Positions 1 to 9,898 of a stretch of 64,000 nucleotides of DNA are shown in pieces (positions within the stretch are counted from its first letter, which is position 1; each line of letters begins with the position of its first letter). The DNA is taken from IMG/VR virus record IMGVR_UViG_3300022928_000019, positions 1 to 64,000 of that record; one strand, written 5' to 3'. The translations under genes were made by a program, and so were the position numbers. The notes beneath the pieces were generated by a model. It did no database searches. It saw nothing but the letters and a program-made list of their open reading frames with translations, and had not been told where the DNA came from. This DNA comes from a virus.

Positions 1-2
1 AT

Positions 3-1058
3 AAATCAGTAGTGGATGGATACACGGAAATCTCATCTCCAGAAAGATTCTATGACAGGGCGAGTTCATTTCTTGAAGACAATTTAGGAACTTACACAGG
101 AAATATTGTTTCTCGTTCTGGAAACTCCATTAATGCTGGCTCTTATGATGTAGTGGTAGATGATCAAGCGACAGATGTCTTTGCGTTTGATGGCACTACA
201 ATCACTATCAAAACCGACTATTTTGTCGGAAATATACAAACCACTGGAAGCATTACCCTAAAGAATAATGCAGGAGTTCTTGGAACTTACGGGCCTAATA
301 CTGTCCTTCCTTGGGAGGTTACAAATGTGGAAGCAACTGCTACCCTGCAACTTTACAATATTACTAAAGTCCGAGAGGTTGAAAATGGAATAGTGACAGG
401 AACGGCAGGAAGTAAAGTGACTGCCTCTGGTACATACACAGGACAAGAAGTGAGCGTAGGCGACAACATCCGTTTACGCATTACTTGCCAAGCAGGGACA
501 TCAGCATTCCTCCCTTATGAGACATTTGGCGTGGCAACGAGCGTAGGAATTAGTTTCATAGCTGATCAGCAACCAGATACGATCTACAATCAGAATGGCA
601 TAAACGCAGACAACCTCACTACCCTATCTGCCGATTACCCAAATGTTCAGATCGACATTTCAGATGGGGATGGGATCGCAGATGCCAGAGAGTTCTATGC
701 ATTCTATGTAAAGCAGACCACAACATCCACTGGTATTGAAAAATGGTTTGGTGCAATCGATGCGATTGATCACATGAACTATCGAGTCAATACTGCAATT
801 TCTGACATCAAATTACAGAACAGGGGTAACACTCCACTGGTAATTTCTGGTGCTAGAATATTCCGTGACAATGGAACAAGTATTCTCCATGCGGATGTCG
901 GAGACCAACCTATGACTCAAGACAATGGCGAACTGATCCAGTATATCAAAGGACAAGTGGATAAGTCTTTAGAAATAAATCTGCCTCCTGCCATTGCAAG
1001 TGACCCAACTATTAGTGGAATTGATAAGAACTCCAAACTAATCCCAGCTCTTTTGTAA
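3..1058 (+). CDS. Tail or fibre-associated structural protein, 5' end outside window
   Basis: The frame is open to the left edge, so the gene is probably cut off there. A GTG at 12 is the first possible start inside the window, but it has no ribosome binding site. The visible 350 residues are rich in Thr, Asn, Gly and beta-prone segments, as in virion surface proteins. They have no catalytic motif, signal peptide or membrane segment. The stop overlaps the next ATG (TAATG), and the next two genes are fibre-like, so I infer a tail or baseplate role. No family was recognised. Confidence 0.6.
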   Translation, partial: KSVVDGYTEISSPERFYDRASSFLEDNLGTYTGNIVSRSGNSINAGSYDVVVDDQATDVFAFDGTTITIKTDYFVGNIQTTGSITLKNNAGVLGTYGPNTVLPWEVTNVEATATLQLYNITKVREVENGIVTGTAGSKVTASGTYTGQEVSVGDNIRLRITCQAGTSAFLPYETFGVATSVGISFIADQQPDTIYNQNGINADNLTTLSADYPNVQIDISDGDGIADAREFYAFYVKQTTTSTGIEKWFGAIDAIDHMNYRVNTAISDIKLQNRGNTPLVISGARIFRDNGTSILHADVGDQPMTQDNGELIQYIKGQVDKSLEINLPPAIASDPTISGIDKNSKLIPALL

Positions 1059-1645
1059 TGTCTACATCTGTATTCACAGTAATTGGGCAGAGAGTTAGGT
1101 CTCTTATAGATACAAAGCTTGATAAGTCAGGAGGCTCGATCAGTGGCACACTAACTCTTGCTGTCCCTCCAACAGATGCTACACATGCAGTAAATAAGTC
1201 TTATGTAGATAATGCAGTAAGTGACTTTGATGTGTCGGGCTATGCTCCCCTAGATGGTGCTACATTTACTGGTCCCGTTGCCTCCACCACCTTGACTTCC
1301 AATACACTTACGTTGGATGGTACTGATGTAGGCATAGAAGAGGATTTTATCGGTGGGGCAATAGCATCAGATGATGAGGTATCTGTAAAGAAGACCGAGT
1401 TTGAGGCTATGGCAAATGGCAACATAGCCTCCTTTACAGGGAACACAAGTGCCTTACCAACAACTGTTATAACAACTGTATATACAGACCCCACAGAGAT
1501 AAGCTACAATCTGGAGAGACAGAGAGACGAAAGTACAAATACGATTGTAAAGGTAAAGATTACTCGAGCATCTGAAGGGGCATCAGAATTTCTAACGAAC
1601 GGAGGGTCTTTTAGGGTAGGAGAGACCCCAATAACCTTCTATTAA
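1058..1645 (+). CDS. Tail fibre protein (short)
   Basis: The 195-residue protein starts with a short helical stretch. A block follows (DKSGGSISGTLTL, then DATHAVNKSYVDNAV) that is typical of phage fibre and collar proteins, where it forms trimeric beta structure. A second related block, APLDGATFTGPV, follows at about residue 65. The start overlaps the stop of the upstream gene. Its likely role is part of a trimeric adhesin or of the connector joining fibre to tail. The receptor-binding tip cannot be identified. Confidence 0.7.
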   Translation: MSTSVFTVIGQRVRSLIDTKLDKSGGSISGTLTLAVPPTDATHAVNKSYVDNAVSDFDVSGYAPLDGATFTGPVASTTLTSNTLTLDGTDVGIEEDFIGGAIASDDEVSVKKTEFEAMANGNIASFTGNTSALPTTVITTVYTDPTEISYNLERQRDESTNTIVKVKITRASEGASEFLTNGGSFRVGETPITFY

Positions 1646-1674
1646 ACAGCATCCTTTTTCTTGCCGTTTATTGA

Positions 1675-1696
1675 GTAACCTAATAATGTAAGTAAC
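1675..1696 (+). promoter_or_regulatory. 22-bp GTAACC element upstream of the repeat fibre gene
   Basis: The left half is GTAACCTA and the right half is TAAGTAAC, with half-sites 17 bp apart. The element abuts the ATG at 1697 directly. No Shine-Dalgarno site is present, which suggests a leaderless or near-leaderless message. A TAATAA within the element could act as a -10 box. Confidence 0.6.
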
Positions 1697-2518
1697 ATGA
1701 GCATCAATCCCATCACATTTGGAGTACCTTCATACGATCCCCCATTTAGCGTAAGCACAGGAGATGTAGATAATCTCAAGCTAAGATCTAAAGAAATAGC
1801 ACCGCTTAGCCATGAGTCTTTAGATGAGAATTTTTGCAATTTAGCTAATAAAATCAACGAGATTTTAAATCTTGGAATTTCAGATGTAACAATCACCGGG
1901 GGAGTCATCTCTGCTGCGAACCTCCAGGTATCTGGATCAGGTGTAATATCCGTGTCGGGTACAGGAGTGATTAGTCATGCTAACAGAACTGCAGCAAGTG
2001 GTTACAATATAGCTACACTTGATGGCACCACGGATAAAGTAGTTAATGGATTGATAGCTGACTCACATGGTCATGTGACTGGAATTAAGACTAGAGTTAT
2101 AGATTTATCTCCTTATGCAACTACTGACTCCCTAAGTAATTATGCAACTACTAGCTCCCTAAGTAATTATGCAACTACTAGCTCTCTAAGTGGTTATGCT
2201 ACTACTGACTCCCTAAGTAATTATGCAACTACTAGCTCTCTAAGTAATTATGCAACTACTAGCTCTCTAAGTGGTTATGCTACTACTGACTCTCTAAGTA
2301 ATTATGCACTAACTACCTCTCTAAGTGGTTATGCTACTACGATGGAGTTGAGTACTACAAATGGTAATGTAAACAGTAATACCGCGAACATATCCACTAA
2401 TGCCACGGACATAAGTACTCTTCAGACTTCTATTTCTACATTAGATACTGAAAAGTTAGATGCAGCTGCCTTAAGCTTTGACTCTGGAACTGGAGTTTTA
2501 ACCATAACCACATCCTAA
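1697..2518 (+). CDS. Tail fibre with nine-residue repeats
   Basis: The 273-residue protein has a globular N-terminus (1-135) and a repeat stalk (about 140-220) built of nine-residue units such as YATTSSLSN. A predicted coiled coil (about 220-255, STNGNVNSNTANISTN) follows, then a short C-terminal cap. Repeats of this type are typical of trimeric phage fibre stalks. The gene starts immediately after a 22-bp element. Repeat number could vary by recombination and so alter stalk length. The receptor is unknown. Confidence 0.75.
   Translation: MSINPITFGVPSYDPPFSVSTGDVDNLKLRSKEIAPLSHESLDENFCNLANKINEILNLGISDVTITGGVISAANLQVSGSGVISVSGTGVISHANRTAASGYNIATLDGTTDKVVNGLIADSHGHVTGIKTRVIDLSPYATTDSLSNYATTSSLSNYATTSSLSGYATTDSLSNYATTSSLSNYATTSSLSGYATTDSLSNYALTTSLSGYATTMELSTTNGNVNSNTANISTNATDISTLQTSISTLDTEKLDAAALSFDSGTGVLTITTS
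2114..2356 (+). repeat. 27-bp tandem repeat in fibre stalk
   Basis: Nine consecutive 27-bp units encode YATT(D/S)SLS(N/G)-type nonapeptides. The first units also form an 81-bp higher-order repeat (D, S, S variants ending N, N, G). Near-identical third bases in adjacent units point to recent duplication. Confidence 0.85.
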
Positions 2519-2538
2519 GCTAATAGGCTATAAGCCTC

Positions 2539-5250
2539 ATGGCGTTTGAGTTTACAGAATCTGAGAAATTAAAAATCTCAGCGATTACAGGAGGTCAAGG
2601 TGGCTTAGCTGTATTGACTTCTAGGCTTGGATTAGAGCCTATTCCTAGCGATGCAGTCGAGAACCAGCTGCAGCGTTGGATAAAGTATATCGAGGCTGAT
2701 GCCACTTTAAAAAAGATGGCATATGAAACCAAGGATGCAGATGGTACTATCTGTTGGGCATGCAGGAAAAAGAAAGAGCAACTTGGGAGGAACGGTTCAT
2801 ACGGCCCTATTAAGTTAAATGACTATAGGGATTCAAACGGTAATCTTGAACGAAGCACTTTGGCTGCATTAGAGGCAGCAGTAGTAGGATATGGTCATTA
2901 TCAAGAATACGGAAAGAAAGAGGGTCGTAAGCTTGCTCCAATAGTATCCGATATGGATTCAAATTTTGAGGAGATAAGAAATTCTTTAAATGAATACCAG
3001 TTAGATTCTACTCAAGCAAAATCAATGATGTTTACTAGATTTAAATCCTTAGGCGGATTTAATGAATGGAACCGAACTGTAGATAGATTTAAAAATGCAT
3101 TTAGTGCCAAAAAAGGCTCTATTTCAGATAGTGCTGCTCATGCTTTTGTCTCTGTTAATCCAGAAATTGCAGCCAATATCATAAAAAATTATGCCACATA
3201 TAAGGCAGGTCAAGGCAGAAGAAGGGTAGGTTTTGTATTTAATGATGAAGCTAATGCAGCCTTTGATGCAATGTTATCGGAATCTGGCGATCAGTATGTA
3301 CTTAAGAGTGACTACGAAATAGATGAGCTTACTAAGCTAACTACTCCATATGATTTTGATAGAGGAAGTAGGTATATTGGTAATACAGAAAAAGGTGCAT
3401 TTGATAGCAACGGACATTTAAAAGAAACCGATTCATATGTAGTGGCAGCAGATTCAGGGAAGTGGTTCTCTCACTCTAAGCTTGGTTGGATGTTACAGGC
3501 AGGAACTGAAGACAATTGGCATTATTCAACTGACTATGGGTGGCTCTACATGGACGATCCTGGAGTTGAGGATCGCTACCAATCAGATAGTTGGATATGG
3601 AGTTCAAATACAGATCAGTGGATGTATCCAATTGTTGGTGGTAAAGAAGGTCAAAGTTTGTATTTCGCAACAAATAGTAAGGGCAAGGATGATAAAACTC
3701 AGTTTCTTTATATTGATACTGATGGTTCTACAATGGGGGACGATAACAAATACTGGGTTCACGATGGCGAAACATGGACTTCCCTCAATAATGACGGTGC
3801 ATCTCTAGATTTAGTACAAGATAGAATTGATTTGATCGTTGATTCCGAAGGATTCGTAGACCAGGGAAATGAAATAACTGAGGAGTTAATATCCTTTGCG
3901 CCTGATGGTAGTTACCTAGATGACAAAATAGATGCGATTGCGGCTGAAGTTGCTAAGTCTGATTTGGAGTTTAACGAATACATGGATGAGCAGTTTGATA
4001 CTGTTGCTAGACCAATTGATTATACACCAGCAGGAAGTGTTTCTTCCGGTATTGATGAATCTAATGGAGAAGTTGCAGACCCTATTTCTTACGATATAGA
4101 TGGGGCATATGGAGTAGATGCTGCACTTCTCACTGATTATCAATCGAGACTTAATGAAGTCGCAAGGGATATGCGTTACAAGGGCATTAATGAGGGTCTT
4201 ATACCTAGCTTAATTAAAAAGACTGAGCTATATAAAGATCTTATGGATAGCCTAGGAGGCAGTGATGCTTCCGACGCTGGTCAATTAGTGGATGCGATGG
4301 TTCAAGCTGCAGCTGAGAAAACTGCACAAGATACTAATGTAGCAAAGAACATAACAATGTTTGATTCTAGGGGTGGTGCTATGCTTGACCCAATGATGAG
4401 TCTAGATGAGAAACTTTCAGTAAGGACAGCTAAGCCAAGTAGGTATGCAACTGCAGAGGATGTTGAGAAGGGATATGCCCAGGGGGTTGGTGAGCTTATT
4501 AAGAACCCAGACTTCGATCCAACTTTATCTTATTACTTTGAGTATAGAAATCCTGAGACAGGACAACTAGAGACTAGAGCATTTCGTCCTGACATGGCTG
4601 GGAAACAGCCATTTATGGAGAACCAAGAGCGTCTAATTGATGGTTCTAATGCAGTCATAGATAGTCATATGGATAAAATTTTTAACAAGGGTGAGGATGG
4701 TCTTTCTGACTATGAGAGAAAGCTTAATAAAACGATTAATTTATTAAAGCAGGAAGGCTTGATTGCAGATGAAGGTGGTGATGATCTTTACACCAAAGAG
4801 GGCATGAAGCAGCTGAATTATATCTTTGGTGACGATGAGGATTCTTACACTGGTAAGCGCGAAGATTACAACGAGATGAATAAGTTTCTTCGTGAAAAAC
4901 AGAATTACTATCAAGGCTTATCAGAACAGGAAACATTGGATAGGTCAGCTAAATTGATCTCAGCAATCAATGATACTGAGCCTGTTTCAAATGCAAGGGA
5001 GAGGGCAGCCCAACGCATGAGGCTTGCTAGGTTCGGTGGTGATATAGGTTCTGGTGATACTTTGTTTGATAATAGTCTGAAGGATAAAGTTAATCCTGTT
5101 AACCTAGATAACATAACCGGGGAAGGTACACTTTATACTAACGATCAAATCCAAGAACTTGGGATCGGTGGTGGCCTTGCTAATGCACCTACAATGAGTG
5201 ACGAACTTAAGCAAAACCAATACTCTAAAAATCTTATACTTCCCCAATAG
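2539..5250 (+). CDS. Large virion protein with Trp/Gly/Tyr-rich GW repeat domain
   Basis: The protein is 903 residues, soluble and acidic. An N-terminal segment has a CWAC pair and a YGHYQEYGKKEGR stretch. At about residues 305-420 there is an aromatic repeat (WFSHSKLGWMLQ, then YSTDYGWLYMDD, SWIWSSNTDQWMYP). I associate this pattern with surface proteins of Opitutae and other Verrucomicrobiota; that is recollection, not a search result. The remainder is helical and polar. No Shine-Dalgarno site is obvious before the ATG. The position between fibres and ejection proteins suggests a tail or internal virion component. Confidence 0.55.
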   Translation: MAFEFTESEKLKISAITGGQGGLAVLTSRLGLEPIPSDAVENQLQRWIKYIEADATLKKMAYETKDADGTICWACRKKKEQLGRNGSYGPIKLNDYRDSNGNLERSTLAALEAAVVGYGHYQEYGKKEGRKLAPIVSDMDSNFEEIRNSLNEYQLDSTQAKSMMFTRFKSLGGFNEWNRTVDRFKNAFSAKKGSISDSAAHAFVSVNPEIAANIIKNYATYKAGQGRRRVGFVFNDEANAAFDAMLSESGDQYVLKSDYEIDELTKLTTPYDFDRGSRYIGNTEKGAFDSNGHLKETDSYVVAADSGKWFSHSKLGWMLQAGTEDNWHYSTDYGWLYMDDPGVEDRYQSDSWIWSSNTDQWMYPIVGGKEGQSLYFATNSKGKDDKTQFLYIDTDGSTMGDDNKYWVHDGETWTSLNNDGASLDLVQDRIDLIVDSEGFVDQGNEITEELISFAPDGSYLDDKIDAIAAEVAKSDLEFNEYMDEQFDTVARPIDYTPAGSVSSGIDESNGEVADPISYDIDGAYGVDAALLTDYQSRLNEVARDMRYKGINEGLIPSLIKKTELYKDLMDSLGGSDASDAGQLVDAMVQAAAEKTAQDTNVAKNITMFDSRGGAMLDPMMSLDEKLSVRTAKPSRYATAEDVEKGYAQGVGELIKNPDFDPTLSYYFEYRNPETGQLETRAFRPDMAGKQPFMENQERLIDGSNAVIDSHMDKIFNKGEDGLSDYERKLNKTINLLKQEGLIADEGGDDLYTKEGMKQLNYIFGDDEDSYTGKREDYNEMNKFLREKQNYYQGLSEQETLDRSAKLISAINDTEPVSNARERAAQRMRLARFGGDIGSGDTLFDNSLKDKVNPVNLDNITGEGTLYTNDQIQELGIGGGLANAPTMSDELKQNQYSKNLILPQ

Positions 5251-5252
5251 TT

Positions 5253-7214
5253 ATGAGCCTAGGTTTATTTGATCAATCAAATCCTCATACCCCGACATTA
5301 TTCGAGGAACGTAAAAAACGCTACGATGATGATTCATTTTTCACCAATCAAGGCTTTGATTTGCAAGGAGAGAACAGTTACGATTGGATGCCTGAAGGCA
5401 CGAAACTATTTTATAACAAAGATAGTAATCGATATGGTTTTAAGGATATGTCTGGTGCTGGCTATCAGGCTGACGCAGGCAACTTACTAAAAGATGGATC
5501 AATCGATGGTGACTTATTTAAGAAAGAATATGATTCTTTGAGAGACAGAGGCAAAGCGAAACTCACGAGTGATCGCTTTTCGGAAATGTACCCTTACTAC
5601 TCAGCAGAAGGTAGGGGGCAAAGTAATCTTCATGCTGGATCGCTGCGAGATAAGCCATTTGCTGGGACTTATTCTCAGATCGGCGCAGATGATACTTATG
5701 GTGGTTATAATTTAACAAACCGCAGGCGTGGTAGTGGCTTCATTACGGATGTAAGGGATAACGATGGTAATGTATTACACTCTTATAGTTCACCTAGTTC
5801 CAATCATTTTGGTGGAGCTTTAGACTGGATCGACAATCATAGAAAGAATGAGTACTCAAACCTTAATGGGGCTTTACAAGAAACTGATGCAGGTACTTCA
5901 GTCAACTCAAACCTCGAAGGAGCCTTGGCTACTCAGCCTACTGCATCGGAGGTCATTACTGAAACAATTAGTCCTACTGACTTATCTTTAGAAACCATCG
6001 ACTACAAAGGCCTCCCCGCTGCAGAACAGGCCTTACTAATTGAGCAAATTGAGGATGCTGCCACGAGGCATGATTGGCGAAGTATGGCAGCCGAGGATAA
6101 GTTCAATTTACTCAAGGAATACCTGCCTAATCTTACTAGTGCTAGATTGGCTGTGTTAACCGAGCAAATTACTGATGCACAAAGCGCGTATAATATTTTA
6201 ATTCAAGGTTCCCTCACTAAAGAGAATGAGATCACCAAGGCTTCTTCTGATCTAGCTCAAGCTGAGATGGACTCAAATCTTGCTAGGTATAGAAACATTA
6301 CTGATACACTTAGGGGAGACAGGCTAAGTTCAGAGCGAGCAGGAGAAGGTAGAGGAAATAATTTTGCAGATAGACTTTTACTTCAAGCAGAGATGAGTGC
6401 TGCAGATAAGTATGAGCAGTTAGAGAATGCCTCTAAACTATCAGATGCACAACGTAAGTATGGTGCTACCGTTTCAGGGGCAGGAGAAAGGGCAGAGGCT
6501 GTTAAGCTTCTCGCAGATACAACCCTAAGTAATAATGTATCACAGGTTGCACTAGAGGAGAAAACTTCGATATTCCAAGCCCTGCAGGACAAAGCCACCG
6601 CACAGCAGGCAATAGCCGATGAATTAGCTCAAGTATTAGGCACTACTCAGGAGAAGACATTACCTGCAGTTAAGATGGCAGAGTTGATCATCGAACAGGC
6701 ATCTCAGGAGGGCAAGATGGAGATAGCCAATGCAGAAGAAAAGAGTGCGGCAGTAATAGATAGTGCAAGGGAGCTATTATCCAACTCAAGCCTACTCCAG
6801 TCGCTTTCTGAGCAATTGGGAGACGAAGCCCTTGTATTAGGCGCAGAGTACACCGAAGAACAGAAGGACTTCGTGCAGAGGATACAAAATCTTAAGAACA
6901 TTCCTGGTCTCGTTAATGCTATTCTTGATAGAGTTCCTGCAGATATGTTCGCAGTCTACACATCTCTGTACGAGCAGATTGGTGCTATTTGGGCTGCTGG
7001 TGTTGTTGCTGGGCTAGTGGATCAAGATGGGTATTTAATACCTGACACTTCGTTTGCTGAGACCGTAGCAGGAGATTCGGCATTTGAAGAGTTGTTTGCA
7101 ATACAGGAGCAATCAGGAGAAGATGGAGTAGAGGGTGCAGTAAATACTGGAGTTGATATGTTGGGAGATGTAATTAATGGACTATTTAAAAACTTTGGGA
7201 AAGGAGACGAATAA
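5253..7214 (+). CDS. Virion structural protein, helical, unknown function
   Basis: The protein is 653 residues and starts two bases after the preceding stop. The N-terminal 200 residues are rich in Tyr, Gly and Asp. Residues of about 250-560 are long, Ala/Glu/Gln-rich and strongly helical, with coiled-coil character. The C-terminus has a short hydrophobic patch (AVYTSLYEQIGAIWAAGVVAG) and an amphipathic tail. This architecture is common in internal head or ejection proteins of podoviruses. No enzymatic motif is visible. Confidence 0.5.
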   Translation: MSLGLFDQSNPHTPTLFEERKKRYDDDSFFTNQGFDLQGENSYDWMPEGTKLFYNKDSNRYGFKDMSGAGYQADAGNLLKDGSIDGDLFKKEYDSLRDRGKAKLTSDRFSEMYPYYSAEGRGQSNLHAGSLRDKPFAGTYSQIGADDTYGGYNLTNRRRGSGFITDVRDNDGNVLHSYSSPSSNHFGGALDWIDNHRKNEYSNLNGALQETDAGTSVNSNLEGALATQPTASEVITETISPTDLSLETIDYKGLPAAEQALLIEQIEDAATRHDWRSMAAEDKFNLLKEYLPNLTSARLAVLTEQITDAQSAYNILIQGSLTKENEITKASSDLAQAEMDSNLARYRNITDTLRGDRLSSERAGEGRGNNFADRLLLQAEMSAADKYEQLENASKLSDAQRKYGATVSGAGERAEAVKLLADTTLSNNVSQVALEEKTSIFQALQDKATAQQAIADELAQVLGTTQEKTLPAVKMAELIIEQASQEGKMEIANAEEKSAAVIDSARELLSNSSLLQSLSEQLGDEALVLGAEYTEEQKDFVQRIQNLKNIPGLVNAILDRVPADMFAVYTSLYEQIGAIWAAGVVAGLVDQDGYLIPDTSFAETVAGDSAFEELFAIQEQSGEDGVEGAVNTGVDMLGDVINGLFKNFGKGDE

Positions 7215-9898
7215 TGCCAATAGCAGTTATGGATCCAGGTCAGATGATAAGGCCGAAGCAAGTAGTCGCACCAGTTGCCCCTTCTGCTGGCTCTGGCATA
7301 ATGTCTCCTGGCACACCTATTAGAGTTGACCCTAAAGGCACTGCTCGCCAAGCAGCACGAGATAGAATCTTACGTCGGCAAAGAGTTTCAGATGCTGAGC
7401 TTGCTCGTCAGCAAATGATTGAAGATGCAATCCTAGCAAGAAGACAGAAAATAGAGGACGATAAGTATTTAAGGCAGATACAGATCGATGATGCCGCCTA
7501 TGAAGATGAAAAATTTTTAAGAGACCAAGAGTACAAAGATGAGAGAGCAGATGACATTGCTAGAATCAAAAGAGGAGAGGATTTAGCTGACGATATAACA
7601 AATCGAGGTCGTGTTTTATCGGATAGAGATGACCTCCGAGGCTACAAAAGAGAAGTCCTTGAAGATGAAAGAGGCTATAATAATGATCAGCGTGATGAAA
7701 AGTATAGAAGAGAAGATGCCCTGCGTGATGAAAAGTATAGAAGAGAAGATGATCAGCGTGATGAAAAGTATAGAAGAGAAGATGAGGTAGATCTAAAAGA
7801 CTACAATCGTGGTGCTACTGACCGAGATCAGCAAAGAGCGAAGCATAAACTCTGGGTAAAAGAGTCTAAGGCTAGACTTAGGGAGAGTCGGTTAACGCAA
7901 GAGCAGATAAAAAGTGATGCACTTTTTAAAACTAAACAACTATATGCTGAGTTTTTAAATGATGTTGCATCTAATGAAGAAACTAGCGGTTACAGAGAGA
8001 GGCTAGATGCGGTCATTGATTCCCTTAGTGTAGAAGAAAAGGCTTTGCAGACCTACGCTATGGAAAGAACCATTGGGGCATTGAATAGCGCCATAGAAGT
8101 ATACATAGATGTAGGCTTAGATTCTGACGAAAGTGAAGAGTGGTTGGAGAATCTGTTTTCCCAAGCAGGACTTCAAGAAGTCACTGAGATTAGCACTGAA
8201 ACTATAGAGGAACTGGCCTTTAAAGTTATGTCACAGGTTGAGGCTGATTCAAGTATAGCTTTGGGAATTGCTCCTCTTACTGAAGTAAAGACTGCAATTG
8301 AAGTTGCTGCTAGAGATCAGAAGTTACTAGTTGAGCAGAAAAAGCAATTCGAGATTGCTCGATCAAAAGTCTCAAACGAGGCAATGGATCCTAAAGCAAT
8401 CGAGTACATGAAGAGAGCATTTAGGACGAAGATCGGTAACCTAGGTGAGGATGCATTTGAGGAAGTTGAATCAAAGACAAAGTTAGATGAAGATGGTAAG
8501 CCTCGAGATATTCCTAGTGATAATCCAACAGAAGACGTAGGTGGTAATAGCATCGATAAGGATCCTCCTCTAGTAACAAAGGGGGACACAAAAGCCTTCC
8601 TTGATGACTTGGGCAACGAGAACCCTACGGAAGAGGCAATTAAAGATACTGAGGATATTGACGAATCCAATAGCTCTGCAACCATTGCCCCTGCCCCTGA
8701 GGGTGCATCAACCTTTATTGAGCCAAATGCTACTGAGGGTGAGTCTAATAGCTCTGCAGTAATTAATCCTGGTGCATCATCTTTCATAGATGAAAATGCG
8801 ACAGACGATGACAACATGACTGAGCCTGATGACTTCGATCCTCGATCCATGACCCTTAATGCAGTTGATCTTGCTGGTAAAGGAATAGATGTTTTGGACA
8901 GAATGGCTAATACCCAAGTAGATGTTGTTGGGCCTCTTACGGATGCAGCAGAATTTGTAGGAGAGAATGCAGAGATTATTGCCCCGGCTGTAGTTGCTGC
9001 TCGTAAACCACTCGGAAAAGGAATTAAGAAAGGTTACGAAGGTCTTGAGAATGTAATTGGGAAAGCGGGAGATGCAGTTGCGAACACTGCTCCAGTTCAA
9101 GCTTTAACTGCACCAGATCCTAGCGTTGGAAATATTGATGATTTAGTTCCAGATGTTGACCCGAATAAACCAGTTGCACAGAGATGGAAAACTCCTGATG
9201 GTGTGGATGTAACAGGGCAAAAGGGAGTTTCTAATGCAAGGCCAGTAAAGGTCAGTAATCTTATGTCTGAGGAATCAGTAGGTAGGGCTAATCAACTTCT
9301 AGAGAGCAAGGGATTCAAGCCATTTACTGAACCACTGCCCGATGCAGATCCTAATAAGAAGTTAGATTTAAAACAAAGAGCCGAATGGCAGTTAAGGTTC
9401 AGAGATCACATTAACCAACAAGTGGCAAGCGGTCGTACTACTTTAAGAACTAGGTTAATGAATGCCTTAAAGGCAATGAAGCCAGGAATGCCACAGGGTA
9501 AACTCGGTAAGTTTTTGAAAGTTCTAGCGCCTGCTGCTACTGCATATGAAGTGATTGCACTTGGTAAGGATATTTACGAGTTACTTAGTAGAGAAGATCC
9601 TGAAGCTGCTCAAGCAGTAAAGGAGCAACTTGAGGTAGAAGAGGCAGGTATTATAGCAGAGGAAAGTATGGCTCCGATCACTGAAGAGATTCAGAACTCT
9701 ATGGGTACTTCAGAAGAGGTTTCCATGCCAATTGAAGAAATGAATAACTCTGCAGACTTTTCCTCTGGTGAGGCTGGAACTTACAACCTTCCACCAAACT
9801 TAGCCGAGGCGCTAAAAATGGATAATTTAGAAAACTTAGAGAAGAAGGATTCTCTTTCTTCTAACGAGATGGTTGACCTAATAATGGGAAGCCAATGA
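7214..9898 (+). CDS. Coiled-coil virion/ejection protein
   Basis: The protein is 894 residues, and its ATG overlaps the upstream stop (TAATG) after a GGAGA ribosome binding site. Residues of about 45-240 form a highly charged coiled coil with an 11-residue repeat (QRDEKYRREDA and variants, three copies). An acidic Pro/Thr/Ser linker with two SNSSA blocks (about 460-540) follows. The C-terminal helical domain includes a hydrophobic GKFLKVLAPAATAYEVIALG stretch. The position just before the giant polyvalent protein suggests DNA ejection or an internal core. The specific role is not known. Confidence 0.5.
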   Translation: MPIAVMDPGQMIRPKQVVAPVAPSAGSGIMSPGTPIRVDPKGTARQAARDRILRRQRVSDAELARQQMIEDAILARRQKIEDDKYLRQIQIDDAAYEDEKFLRDQEYKDERADDIARIKRGEDLADDITNRGRVLSDRDDLRGYKREVLEDERGYNNDQRDEKYRREDALRDEKYRREDDQRDEKYRREDEVDLKDYNRGATDRDQQRAKHKLWVKESKARLRESRLTQEQIKSDALFKTKQLYAEFLNDVASNEETSGYRERLDAVIDSLSVEEKALQTYAMERTIGALNSAIEVYIDVGLDSDESEEWLENLFSQAGLQEVTEISTETIEELAFKVMSQVEADSSIALGIAPLTEVKTAIEVAARDQKLLVEQKKQFEIARSKVSNEAMDPKAIEYMKRAFRTKIGNLGEDAFEEVESKTKLDEDGKPRDIPSDNPTEDVGGNSIDKDPPLVTKGDTKAFLDDLGNENPTEEAIKDTEDIDESNSSATIAPAPEGASTFIEPNATEGESNSSAVINPGASSFIDENATDDDNMTEPDDFDPRSMTLNAVDLAGKGIDVLDRMANTQVDVVGPLTDAAEFVGENAEIIAPAVVAARKPLGKGIKKGYEGLENVIGKAGDAVANTAPVQALTAPDPSVGNIDDLVPDVDPNKPVAQRWKTPDGVDVTGQKGVSNARPVKVSNLMSEESVGRANQLLESKGFKPFTEPLPDADPNKKLDLKQRAEWQLRFRDHINQQVASGRTTLRTRLMNALKAMKPGMPQGKLGKFLKVLAPAATAYEVIALGKDIYELLSREDPEAAQAVKEQLEVEEAGIIAEESMAPITEEIQNSMGTSEEVSMPIEEMNNSADFSSGEAGTYNLPPNLAEALKMDNLENLEKKDSLSSNEMVDLIMGSQ
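7689..7788 (+). repeat. 33-bp tandem repeat, three copies
   Basis: Three near-identical units encode (Q/L)RDEKYRRED plus one variable residue within the coiled coil of the surrounding gene. Nucleotide identity is high, so the array is recently expanded or maintained by conversion. Confidence 0.8.

Noticed and set aside
2114-2356. CRISPR-like or VNTR regulatory array
   Set aside because: Units are contiguous, in frame and encode a fibre stalk; there are no spacers and no cas genes.
3482-3808. 108-codon plus-strand ORF inside the large structural gene
   Set aside because: It is a shifted reading of the aromatic repeat, with no start signal and no independent motif.
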